From the NCBI GenBank assembly GCA_018296165.2, contig JACKQL020000012.1, positions 682,001-746,000 on the forward strand: DNA of 64,000 nt. Direction: 5' to 3'. The notes under the pieces were generated by a model. It was not told the origin of the DNA. It did not search any database and worked only from the letters and a program-made list of their open reading frames with translations. This DNA is from Termitomyces sp. T153 (taxonomy: Eukaryota > Basidiomycota > Agaricomycetes > Agaricales > Lyophyllaceae). The translations under genes were made by a program, and so were the position numbers. Positions 35,562-46,134 of this stretch are shown here, piece by piece. The number at the start of each line of letters is the position of its first letter. Position 1 is the stretch's first letter.

Positions 35562-36341
35562 ATGGACGACGTCACGCAGACTTCTCGATTGCCAATGTCA
35601 AAACTCGGCATCATCAAATACATTGAATAGGAAAAATCCATGTTCGGTCATCTCATGTCAGTCGGAGGTGCGCAAATTGTTACCGGCGAAGAAACTCCAC
35701 CTGTCCTTAAGCCAAGTAATCCTGCATCATTCACTGTATGGAATTCCTATCAACTCCGTAGTGATCGCACGGCCGGCAAAATTTACCAATGGCTCAACAA
35801 AGGAAATAAGATCCATGTGGACGACATACGTGACAAGCCAGCGTTGATGTGGGCAAAACTCCGTGAAATACACTCAAAAGCCGTGGCAAACGCTTGTTTC
35901 AACTCTATTAGCAATCTTTTTACTGTCCGCCTCTGTGACCAAGAGATGCTGACACAACTCTGCATGCGCATTGAAGGAGCCATGCAACGGATCCGATCCC
36001 TCCGCCCTCCGCCCATCATTGGCACTGATGGGACTATGACACTGGCATATACCCTGGAAATGTTGGTTGACAAGCTCTGCACCATGGCCATGCTCCATGC
36101 CCTCCCCCGACAAGATTATGGTGCTTTTGTCTCTTCTGTCCTAGTAATGAACAACCTTGCCAAGGACATGGTAAAGGAGGCCTTCTGCACTGAAGAAACC
36201 CAGCATGCTGCTGCTGCTATTGCCATTGTATGCTACCTCTGCAAAGGGGAGCATAAGATAACAGAATGTCCCCACCTTGCCACTACGCAGTCATGCATCA
36301 ATAAGGGCAACTCTTCCAAGTCAAAAAAATGTGGTGGATGA
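35562..36341 (+). pseudogene. Copia Gag with zinc knuckle, one internal stop
   Basis: Begins MDDVTQTSRLPMSKL at 35562. A TAG at 35628 follows codon 22, then the frame runs open to 36341. It contains the copia Gag (UBN2-like) pattern FTVWNSYQLRSD and IYQWLNKGN and a knuckle CYLCKGEHKITEC near 36231. Spacing is CX2CX3HX4C, one residue shorter than the usual CX2CX4HX4C. Codon use still includes CpG, unlike the pol part. Confidence 0.85.
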
Positions 36342-36359
36342 CAGGGAGGGAATTTGGGA

Positions 36360-39300
36360 GCTAAGGCTGACGTGGCCAAGGCAATTGAATCTGCAAAAAT
36401 CAAAGAAGGGTGAGACAGACCTGCTGTTAAAGCTGAAGCTGCCATTTGTCAATCCCCCTCCTCCCTGCCATCATCTGACACCCTGTGGAACACAGACTCC
36501 AGCATCATGGCACATATGATGCCTCATTGCAAGTGGTTTCTCCCCAATGCTCTCAAGCCATGGAAAGTGCCCATCAACCTCACAAATGACATGACTGTGT
36601 ATTCTGCAGGGAGGGGAGATGTTCTTTTCAGACTGGTGGGGAGGCAAAGGAATGGGGAAGCTTTGAGTGATGTGATCATCACAAATGTACTCTTTGTACC
36701 CAAATTAGCAAAAATCTGCTCTCCATCATGACTATCAGCATACATTGGGTGATTTACCATCATTTTCAGTGGTTGCAAAGTATCCTTCAACATCCACAAT
36801 GACCTTATATTCTCAGCCATCATAGATAACACCCTTACATCTTACCTGGATGGAAAGACTATCATTTCTTCATCAAAACATGCCTCAAATCTGACCCAAG
36901 TCAGTCTGATGTCATCTGCTAGGATTGATAGGAACTTACTGCATTGATGGCTATGTCATCTGGGTGCCAAGCAACTTGAACAGCTCATTAGAGATGACCT
37001 CACCAATGATCTGAAGATAACCCTAAAGTCTCCCCTTCATTATATATGTGAGCTGTGCATTGAAGGAAAACAGCATTGCACATCTTTTCCTCATGTTGAA
37101 GATTGAGCCACTGAGGTCCTAGGGAGAGTGTTTTCTGATCTGCATGGCCCAATGATGGTTGGAGAACATCAGGACAATTGTCAATAGTGGTGTGTTTTTG
37201 TTGATGACAGCACTTGATGGATGGAGATTTATACCATGCAATGGAAGAACAACACTTTCAGGGCTTCTAAGGAGTAAAAGGCACTTGTTGAATGGCAGGC
37301 AGGCACCAGAACTAAGTGCATCCACCATGACAAGGGGAGCAAATACATTTTAAATGAATTTCTTACATTTTGCAAGACTGAAGGGATCAGACTCAAGTTC
37401 ACCAACACTGCCATGCTGCAGCAGAACAGGGTAGCTGAATGATTGAACAGGACAATCAAGGAAGCCATTATGTCCATGCTTGCTGAGGCTAACCTCCCAA
37501 AGAGTTTCTGGATGTATGCCCTTAGCATGTATTGGCACATTCACAATCAATGCCCCATGTCTGCCCTCCCACAAAATAGAACCCTGTTTGAGGTGTACAA
37601 GGGGAGAAAACCTTGAATTGGACATTCACATATTTTCAGTTGCACCACATACACACTCATCAGACAGGATAAAAGAAAAGGTTTAAAGGGACATACACTT
37701 CCTGGTATCTTTGTTGGCTATTGTCAGGTTCTGCTGACCACAGGGGCTCAGCTTAACTGGGCAAGTCCTTATTAGGCAGACACAATGTCCTGTGCTTATA
37801 ACCTAGTGCTCTGGGATGGGTCAGACTAGCAAGAGGTAGCCTTTGCTCTGAATGTGAATTTGGATGAGACACTACTTCTCACAGGCCATGTGTTTGTAGA
37901 GCACAAAATCAATTTCAGGGGGTACAGCACTATGTGTGCAGGCATTGCCACAGCACACAAAGTTGGTGCCCATGACATCAATCCCTGATCCTACAAGGAG
38001 GCAATGGCAGGCAACAATGCAGCAGAGTGGTTCAAAGCCATGTGTGAAGAGATAAACACCTTGAAGGACAATGGTACCTGGTGGGCGGTCTATCTCCCAG
38101 CTGGATGTTGTGCTATTGGATCCAGGTTGGTATTTAAGATGAAATACCTTTCAGATGGCACTATCAATTGGTTTGAGGCACATGTAATGATGCAGGACTT
38201 TAGTCAATGCCCAGGTGTGGATTTTGAGGAGACATTTGCACCTACAGCCCAATAGGCTGCCATTCATACTGTACTTGCTCTTGCCACTGCTGAGAACATG
38301 CATCTTGAGTCTGTTGACATTTTGTCTGCCTTTCTTCATGGTATGTCAATGCAGAACTCTATATGAAGTTCCCAGATGGTTTTGCTGAGGCTGTACACCC
38401 AGACATTGAGCATAAACCAGGCAACAGGAATGCCTGCACCAAACTTCAGAAGGGGATATATGGTTTGAAGCAGGGCACCAACCTGTGGAACAGGCACATG
38501 CACAAGGTATTCCTGAACCTCACTTTTGTTCAAATCACTTTGGACCCCTGCATGTATGTTTACCTATGGGAAGACATGTGTATGTTATCCCAATCCACAT
38601 TGACAACATGACCCTTGCCTCAAAATCCTGACCTGCTATCCTCAGAGTCATCTTGGAGCTATGGAAGTACTTCAAGTTGTGTCACTTGGAGCCTACCACA
38701 GGTTTACTGGGTGTTGTTGTCATTCATGACAGGCCTAATTGCAAACTCTGGATTGACCAGAGGGCTTATGCCATTGAAATTCTCTCTTGGTTTGATATGA
38801 CTGACTGCAAGGCAGTTGCAACCCCTCTTGAGCCTGGTGTCCACCTCTCTGAGTCTGACACACCCTGCACACTGGAAGAAGTTGAGGAGATGGGAAAGGT
38901 TCCCTAGATTCAGGCCACTGGCACCCTCCTCTACTTAATGATGTGCACATGGCCTGACATAGCACATGCAGTTAGTGTACTCTGCCATTTTAATGCCTGC
39001 CCAGGCCCCAAGCACTGGAAGGCCATCAAACACCTCATGCATTACATTTGAGGCACCCTCAATTACAGAATCAAATATTCTGCCAGTGCAGCCTCCTCCA
39101 GTTCCTGTCCCTTCCTTGCCTATACAGATGCAGATCATAGCAGCAACCTCAACAATGGGCAGTCTACAACCAGCTCTGTCCTCATGGTAGCTGGCAGGGC
39201 TGTCAGTTGGATGTTGAAACTGCAGACCATAGTTGCCCTATCCACTACTGAGGTAGAGTTTGTCACAGCAAGTGAAACAGGCTGGGAGCTCTGCTGGCTG

Positions 39301-39535
39301 CACAATTTTCTTATCAACATTGGCATGCCACAGCCAATGCCATAAATCATGAATATAGACAACCAGTCAGCCATCTCAGTCTCCAAACAGCCAGAACACA
39401 TGGGACACCTGAAACACCTCAATTGTCATTGGTTCTGGCTACAACAAGCAGTACATGACAGTAAAATTAAACTAGTCTACATCCCCTCTAAAGACATGCC
39501 CACCAACCTCCTAACAAAAGCCCTTGCTTGAGATG
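36360..39535 (+). pseudogene. Copia Pol: protease, integrase, RT, RNase H, decayed
   Basis: Protease remnant NTDSSIMAHMMPH near 36493 (active-site Gly lost). Integrase zinc region LCHLGAKQLEQL (36955) with CELCIEGKQHC (37052). The RT begins about 38004 (NAAEWFKAMCEEIN), then WFEAHVMMQDFSQCPGVDFEETFAP (in two overlapping blocks, 38170-38250) and HIDNMTLASK (38599) replacing the YVDD box. RNase H includes YTDADHS (39121) and NQSAISVSKQPEHMGHLKH at 39361. Stops and frameshifts throughout. It is interrupted at 37722 by an LTR fragment. Confidence 0.85.
37722..37830 (-). mobile_element. Family-1 LTR end fragment in copia integrase region
   Basis: TGTCAGGTTCTGCTGACC followed by GGGGCTCAGC and AGTCCTTATTAGGCAGAC, the same as the LTR end at 44702. 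Right edge approximate. Confidence 0.75.
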
Positions 39536-39566
39536 TCATTGACAGACTCTGGAGGAAGATGGGTAT

Positions 39567-40480
39567 TGTTGGGGACTACTCCTGGGGTGAGCTTTGGTGA
39601 CATTGTGGGTGCTATGTTGATACACTGGTCTCAACAATGAGATTGGCAGAGGTTAAAGCCTAGTTAAAGTATATTATAAAAAAATATACTTTATAAATGA
39701 AAACAGCTGAAAACTGTAAGCTGGTGAAAAATGTCGAAAACTGTAAATGTAAGGCATACCTCAGAGTAAAACCTCCCATGTAAAATCAAGGATGAACCCA
39801 AAGTCAGTTGACAACAGCCAGGAAGCTGGCCATCAAATTTTGATGGCAGGGGCCAAGAATTGATCTCAGCTAACAATCTGAGTTTCCTCTCAATCCAGGG
39901 CTAGCCCCTCCCTTCTCTGACCAACCAACTTGAACCAAACAGCCCTCAAGTCCACAGTGATAAGGATCAGCAGGTGGGAGGAGAGGACAAAGGGAGAGAA
40001 AAAGGGATAGACAACAGAGCAGCCTAGGCCTCAGCATGATCAAACCCATTGCTGATGCCAAAAATAAGTGCATGCCAAGGTCCAACCATGTAGCCCAGCC
40101 CACCAACTGGTTGACCACACTCCTGGATGATGATGAAAACATGTGGAAAAGCCATGATCCATGCACAGACTGAGGGGTATAAAAGGAGAGGATTTTTGAG
40201 CCTATTGGACAAGCAAAGTACTAGCTACAGCTTGGAAATCCCCAGGGAGCAGGTTTCTTGAGCCAATAAACTATTATTTTCTTCAGGCTTAAAATTTATT
40301 ATATTTTGCTTGAGCCTTGTGATCAGACTTGACCCAGTTGAGTTTGTAATCTAAATCAATTGAAAATCTACTTTGTACAACACTTTTAGAGTGAGCTATG
40401 TGAAACAAAGTCCCAAACACCTTTGTGAGTTGGAGTTTTGAGCTGAGTTTGGAAACTAAGCCAATTTTGCCAATTTTGCA
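39567..40480 (+). mobile_element. Family-3 LTR nested at the end of copia pol
   Basis: 914 bp from TGTTGGGGACTACTCC to CAATTTTGCA. It sits between the last codons of copia Pol (RLWRKMGI) and its purine tract. A diverged copy is at 7018-7925. A CAGGTTTCTTGAG and TATAAAAG box (about 40178) are visible. No exact target duplication found. Confidence 0.75.
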
Positions 40481-40497
40481 TCAATGTCAGGTGGGAG

Positions 40498-40774
40498 TGT
40501 TGGAGTAAGTGCCACTAGCTGCACACAACCCACACTTACACCTATAAGATAACACCATCTCATCATTGCTCATGTGATAGTGGCATTATTTTTGCTCCCT
40601 GGACATCTCATATTCTCATCTACTAAATATGAGACTCCAGGTATGTATAGATAGCATAATCCCAATATCATCTACTAATATGAGACTTCAGTCCCCATCA
40701 GCATGATCAGCCCTAAGCATCTATCTTTCCCCCTGACTTAGTCTGTCCTCTCCTGTGCACAACTTGCTGCAACA
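40498..40774 (+). repeat. 3' LTR of copia element, CpG lost
   Basis: Same ends as the 5' LTR, but with no CpG left at any of the eight positions where the 5' LTR has one. Confidence 0.95.
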
Positions 40775-40999
40775 TTGACCTGCTTCTCAGCTCATGCCAA
40801 AGGCACAGACCATAGTTATAGATTAAGAGTAGTATGTAAGCAGTTGATCTGGGCCTTTTTTGGTGGAAGTTTTACTAGCATAAATAATTAGGATAGGGTG
40901 AGGTGTAGTAGCAGACTGAGTAGAGTGCTTTGTTCGAAAGATGTGAATAAGATATTAAAGAAAGGAGAAATTGAGGAAATGAAGTCTCTGGCTTCTTAG

Positions 41000-41211
41000 G
41001 ATTACTAAGTTTTTCATCATGTTTTCCCTAGAAAAAGGGTCAAAAAAAGTTCAATTCTGATGTTGGAAACAGTTGGGAAATACAATTCAATTGCCTGATT
41101 TTTTCCAAAAGAAACTGGTTAAATGTTTGCTAGGGAAAATTTGTTCAGAAACTGGGTGACAGGTTTCCTGATCACTTTTTCCCAAGGAAACAGATTCAAC
41201 TGCAAGCAGTG
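41000..41211 (-). mobile_element. Truncated CACTG-ended element
   Basis: Reverse complement of the left part of the element at 29645: AAACTGGGTGACAGGTTTCC then CTGCAAGCAGTG at the end. The other terminus is missing. Confidence 0.75.
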
Positions 41212-41576
41212 ATTGGGGCAATGCAGTGGACTGCAGTGATACATTGATGCAATCTATGATGCATGATGTGTGCTGGGGTGTTCTGATCTGACAGGCAGGC
41301 TGTGATGATACATTGATGTGAGGCTCATGATGCATGATGTATGCCAGGGCCAGGAGGGAGCATTTGGAGCTATCTGGGTTCTTGGTGGGGGTTGGGAGAG
41401 TGATGGGGGCCATTGGAAGAAGTGTCAGAGTTTGCCAGGGAACTGTCAGGGTTTGCTGTAGCAAGTGCTGGAGATGGTTGGAGGTTGGGGAATTTAGAAG
41501 GGGAGGCTGAGGTGTACTTTGGGCTGCTGAGGTGTTTAGGATGAGTCTTGGAGGGCCAGAGACAGGTTGTGATATC
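41212..41576 (-). mobile_element. Family-1 LTR 5' part, truncated
   Basis: Ends GACAGGTTGTGATA followed by TCACCCTCCCCCC, the same LTR-end plus purine-tract arrangement as at 12991. The left side holds an imperfect 66-bp duplication (GTGATACATTGATG at 41239 and 41305) and adjoins the CACTG element. Confidence 0.55.
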
Positions 41577-41779
41577 ACCCTCCCCCCAGCAATGAGACCC
41601 TTGAGGTGCAGGATGTGGGTTGGTGAGCAGTGGTGGCAGTGTGTGAATTGAAGTCAAGGCAGAATCATCAGTAAGCAGTGAGCTGCAGCAGTGTGGGGAA
41701 TGAAGTCAAAGCAGGATTGTCAGTTGTTAGGAAGCTCCTCCTAAGAAAATAAAAAGGGGTCAGGACATATTTCAGTGCT

Positions 41780-43200
41780 TTACAGTTACTCCCCCATATC
41801 CTCCCCCAAATCTTCATTGTCCCTGACTCCTCCCCCCTCTGACAAGAATTGTGTTGATGTCTGGGCAGAGTACAAAGGCCATTGGGAGGAGTTTGACAGC
41901 ATCAGGATAGGAGGAGAGTAGACCTGATATTCCATTGTCATGAGTGTCAAAGTCCTGCATGAGCTTGACAGGGATATCTTTGGTGGTGGTGGGCTCCTCC
42001 AGGGGCTCTTTCCAGGCAAGGATGTCAGGGCAGACTACTTGGTCAGCACTGCCAGCTTGCTCCTTGAGGCTGAGCTTGGGACCAAGGGTGGTCCAAGTCA
42101 TCCTGGAGGCCCAGAAGATACCATAGGCAGAGGTGACACCAGAGGAGTTTGTGGAGGCAGTTGAGTAGGTGTGGAGCCTCCTGACTCTGGAGTAGTGCCT
42201 GTCAGAAGCCCCAGTAAGTTATGGGGGCTGCCATGCTCATACTCCAGCTGATCAACTGTTTCTAGTGCACTCTCTGTGCTTGGCATGGAAAGCACTGTGA
42301 GTTTGAGGAGCTAGTGCTGGAGTCCTGCTAGGACTTGTCTATCTGTCTTCTGTGCTGTATGTGGCATGAGAAGTGCTCAGTCTTGCAGGATTGGCATGCA
42401 GCCTGCATAGCCATGGAGCAGGGTTAGGACTTAGCTTGGGTGATGGAGTAACTGGGCAAGGAGCAGAGGAGCAGAGTATTGGTTAGGAGGGGAGGGGTCA
42501 TTACAGCAGGGTTGGCCTGAGCCAGAAAATAGGGGGAGCAGGGGATGGTCTATAGGGAGAGTGGGGCTGCTGCAGAGTGGGCATAGGGAGGTGGCTCTGA
42601 CCATGTGGGATAAGGGGAAGTGGAGGGCATCACCACTCCTAGAGGCTGGGCCTAGCAAGAGGCCCCAGAGTGAGGCAACAATGGCCAGCCCTCCTGGCCC
42701 TTACATATACTCCCATCAGTTAGGGGCATTGGTGTGGGATGGCCTGTGGGGACCTCCAGTACAGTACCATTGATTGCCAACTTGTCTTTGTGCTGGTGGG
42801 TGGAGGAGTTGGTGGCACAGCTAGCAGTGCAAGAGGAAGAACTACAAAGGGCAGGGGAGGATTGAGACATGGTGCAGTGGGATTAGGATGCTGCCACACA
42901 GATGGCTACCAAGCAGGCCCTGGAGGTTCAAGGGCTGTGGGAGTGCTTGGTGCAGCTGGAAGTGTAGTATGTGGGAGGAGCAGAGGTGCAGTCTGCAGGA
43001 GGAGTGGAGGAGCAGTGGAGAGCACCAGGAGTTGGGGTTTGGGTGGAGGCAGAGGTTAGGAGGAGGTGGGTGGAGTGGTTGGCCAACAAGGTGGCCTCAG
43101 GGCAGAGCAGTGTGATGCATAGGTCCTTCTCCTTTCTATATCCAGCCTTGCTAGATTGAATCTGGGAGCACTGGATTCTCTTAGACAAGGCATCAGCTGC
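41780..43200 (-). pseudogene. Decayed Cys-rich hypothetical protein, transposon-associated
   Basis: Minus-strand blocks in order: a Ser/Thr/Pro-rich N-terminus (about 43190-42930), DKLAINGTVLEVPTGHPTP (42790-42730), SICKGQEGWPLLP, PSTSPYPTWSEPPPYAHS, a Cys cluster AACQSCKTEHFSCH (about 42400), then NLLGLLTGT and KEPLEEPTTTKDI. It resembles a hypothetical protein with a Cys-cluster that I believe recurs in Agaricomycete repeats, but I cannot name it. Several frameshifts and stops. It lies next to a family-1 LTR end and may be cargo of a non-autonomous element. Confidence 0.4.
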
Positions 43201-44701
43201 ACTTGCATTGATTCAGGATGAGTTAGTGCAAATGCCCAGGGATCTTTCTCTGAATCTGGGGCAGATAGGGCAGTTGCTAGTAGGGCACTGGTGGCAGATC
43301 ATGGTAGTCCTGGAGTCATGGTGGGAGGTGGCAGCAGATGTGGAGGAGACCCTTCCAGAGTACACAGAGATCCTGGCCATGGTGGCAGTGCAGATGGAGG
43401 TGGATTTGGGAGTGGGGAAGATGGAGAGGGGACTTTCAGGGGTGAGGTGGCTTGGACATTACTCTTCTTGCCTGTCTTAGACCTGTCAGCACCTTCACAT
43501 TATGTAATATCCTGTATTTTAGTTGTCATTATAAGTTTTCTGGACTTCTCATTTGGCTGATATGAAAAAATATTTTTAGAACATGCAAAAGGAGAAGAAT
43601 AAAGCACAGGGGAGATTCCAGGTGGGAGTTGAATCCCTAATGAATCCAGGCAATATCAAGACTAAGGTGGTACTTACATAGAGTAGGGCCACCAGGGTTC
43701 TTGGAGTAGGTTGGAGGTTGGGTATAGTTACAGAGCATGGTGCCAATACTTAGTAGGGTTCCAAGAGCTAGAGTGGGGTGGCAGGGCCAAGATAGAGCTG
43801 GTGGCACTGCTGGAGGATCTTAGATGAGTGCAGGACAGGGTTTCACAGAGAAAGTCTGTGTGTTCTGCTTAAATGGAAAATGTTGCCAATGCAGATTTGA
43901 TGGGCTAATGGCAGTGCTTGATGATGGGATTTGATGGTGGGGTGGGGGGCATGGTGGCTAAGCTGGCACCATCACATCCCAAAGCAGGTCACCTGACTTG
44001 CAAGTACAAACAAGGTTGGGGTTTTGATTCTGGCTGAGTGTGCCTGTGTTAAAAACACCTTAGACACCATGTGAGTTATTCAATGCTGCTGGGAAGCCAC
44101 TGCTCTCATGTGTTTACTAAGTGGCTTTGTTGTGCAGGCCAACCATGAGGACACTAATAAGCACATGACTTGATGAGGTAATGTCACCACCACACTTGTG
44201 TCCAATTAGAAAAAGAAAGAGTTTCCTAGTGTGGCAGATTTGGGAGAGAGAAAACTGTACCTTGTGGACCAAGCAGGTCATGATGTGGGTAGGCAGGACA
44301 ATAGGATCAAAGTGTGACTTGGCCACCAAGTTTCCAGAAGTGGTCTGCAGATCAGCAATCCAAGGCTGCATGGCCATGCTTACCCAAGCAGCTGACCTGG
44401 TTTGTTGCTAACAACACCAGATTTTACACTCCAAAAATACCATCTGGGTGTGTGGAAAGGTTTAGTTGTAAGACCTTTGCTGGGAGGTTCAGTGACAATG
44501 TCCATTGCTGCCTAGTGGTTTCACAAGTAGATTGTGAATGGACTATAAAAATGAGGGGTGCAAGTTGAGCTAGGTCCCAGAAAGCCTGCTAGAAGCAGAA
44601 GAGGCACTAGGTTACTAGTTCAAAGTCAAGAGATGTTGATAGCAGATAGGGAAGGGAAATTCTGTGGGTGAACCCAACTAGAGTTGAAATGAGGTCACTA
44701 G
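43201..44701. other. CpG-depleted DNA, mostly unrecognised
   Basis: Open frames on the plus strand (for example 43208-43480) are shadows of the minus-strand Ser/Pro-rich reading. A weak tRNA-like A-box/B-box pair is at about 43948-44025 (see findings). No gene supported. Confidence 0.4.
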
Positions 44702-45677
44702 TGTCAGGTTCCACTGACCATGGGGGCTCAGCTTAACTTGGAAAGTCCTTACCAGGTGAACACAATGTCCTCTGCTTATAAACCTAGCACTTCAGGGATG
44801 GTGCAGACTTCAGATACTTGTGAGGAAGCAAGTGTATGGGCTGTGGAGTAAGTGAAGGCTTTGCAATTGATGGGAATGGAGCCAGAGTTTGATGGGCAAT
44901 CAATCAAGAGTGATGAGTTTTAGGGCCAAGCATAGGGTGAGGTCTGGAGTTATTGTAAGAATGTTGGAAGGGTTGTAGTGTGTGTGTGGGGTTTGTAATG
45001 ATGTCAGAGTTGAAAGGGACTTAGGAATGATAAAAGAAGTAGAGACAGGCAAGATGAGACAAAGTTAAGATAAGATGGAACTGAGAAAGGAATAGATTTG
45101 AGACTAAAAATAGAAATAGAGACAAGACTGGAAAACATAATAGAAAAGAAACACAAGACACAGGAAGCCAAGTAAAGCAATATCAAGACTAAGGTAACAG
45201 ATGCTACTCTACATCTTATATACTAAATACTGGACTTCCTCCAGAGACTAAGGGTGCAACAGCAGGGTTTGTTGGAGCTGTGCAGGGTTGACAGGTGTTG
45301 GTTCTGATTAGAGGGTGGGCTGTAGTGACATTCTGATGGGATATGATGGGAACACAGTCCATCCCACAGTTGTTGGGGAGCTCTGGAGGGGTTGTGGGGG
45401 TCATGGGTGTAATTTAATGATGCATGTCTGGGTCAGGGAGTGTTGGAGAGGCTCAAGGGCCTCATAGGTGAAAGGGGGAGCTGAGGAGGCCCACAGGAGA
45501 TGTGCTGGGGTTTGCCAGGAAGTTGTCAGGGTTTGCCAAAGAAGCATCAGAGTTAGCTGGGACAGGCACTGTGAGTTAACAAAGGCTGGGGTGAGTTGGG
45601 GGAAGTGTTGAGAAAGGCTCCAGGGAGGTGTGGTGTTCTGGAGAAAGGTCCAGAGGTTCAGGAGTGAGTCATGACAA
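44702..45677 (-). mobile_element. Family-1 solo LTR
   Basis: 976 bp from TGTCAGGTTCCACTGACC to GGAGTGAGTCATGACA, with a perfect target duplication ACTAG (44697-44701, 45678-45682). CpG-depleted, so older than the solo LTR at 23492. Confidence 0.93.
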
Positions 45678-45706
45678 CTAGGGAATAAGTCACTAGTGGA
45701 GTGAGT

Positions 45707-46075
45707 GTAAGTGCAACCTCTGGAGTGGCAGATTGGAGTCACACAGCTAGCAGAGGAGAATCCAAAGTATATTAGCAGGAGTAGACAACAATACAATCAG
45801 TAACTTATTACCTAGCAGAGGGGAATCCAAAGAGAACAAGTCTAAGAATTCCCACTGCTCAGTGCAGTGCATCAGTGGGTGGCAGAGGCATGGAAACCAC
45901 TGTACAGAAGGCTGAAGCTAATCCTAATCCTAGAACAATGATTGGTGAGGTAATACAGAGAACTCCACAGTACTTCAGAGATCTCCAGAGCTCATTCCAG
46001 AACCCTAGAGATGTCAAACAAGCTGTGGAGGCACTGAAATGGGTTGCAGAGGTCAGAATTGGAAGTCCCCTGACA
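45707..46075 (-). repeat. 3' LTR of element C
   Basis: On the plus strand it starts TGTAAGTGCAACC and ends GTCCCCTGACA. 369 bp, the standard length of the family. Confidence 0.95.
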
Positions 46076-46134
46076 TCACCCCCCCTCTAGCATGCAGCAT
46101 CTCAACATGTGGGGTAAAAGAAGTCCCTGATTGC

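Larger units (their letters stand above)
35130..40774 (+). mobile_element. Ty1/copia retrotransposon with nested insertions
   Basis: LTRs of 271 bp (35130-35400) and 277 bp (40498-40774) begin TGTTGGAGT and end CTTGCTGCAACA. Flanks TTAAC and TTGAC form a target duplication with one transition. Order Gag-PR-IN-RT-RH is that of copia. A purine tract AGGTGGGAG precedes the 3' LTR. An LTR fragment (37722) and a complete LTR (39567-40480) are nested in it. The first about 1.2 kb keeps CpG sites, while the rest has almost none. Confidence 0.93.

Noticed and set aside
39560..40490. Target duplication for the LTR nested in copia
   Set aside because: Flanks GGTAT and TCAAT do not match, so the LTR is called from its ends and its second copy only.
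42739..43480. Gly-rich plus-strand ORFs
   Set aside because: Antisense of a Ser/Thr/Pro-rich minus-strand reading. Codon structure favours the minus strand.
44702..45677. 5' LTR of an element ending at 41576
   Set aside because: It has its own perfect ACTAG duplication, so it is an independent solo LTR.
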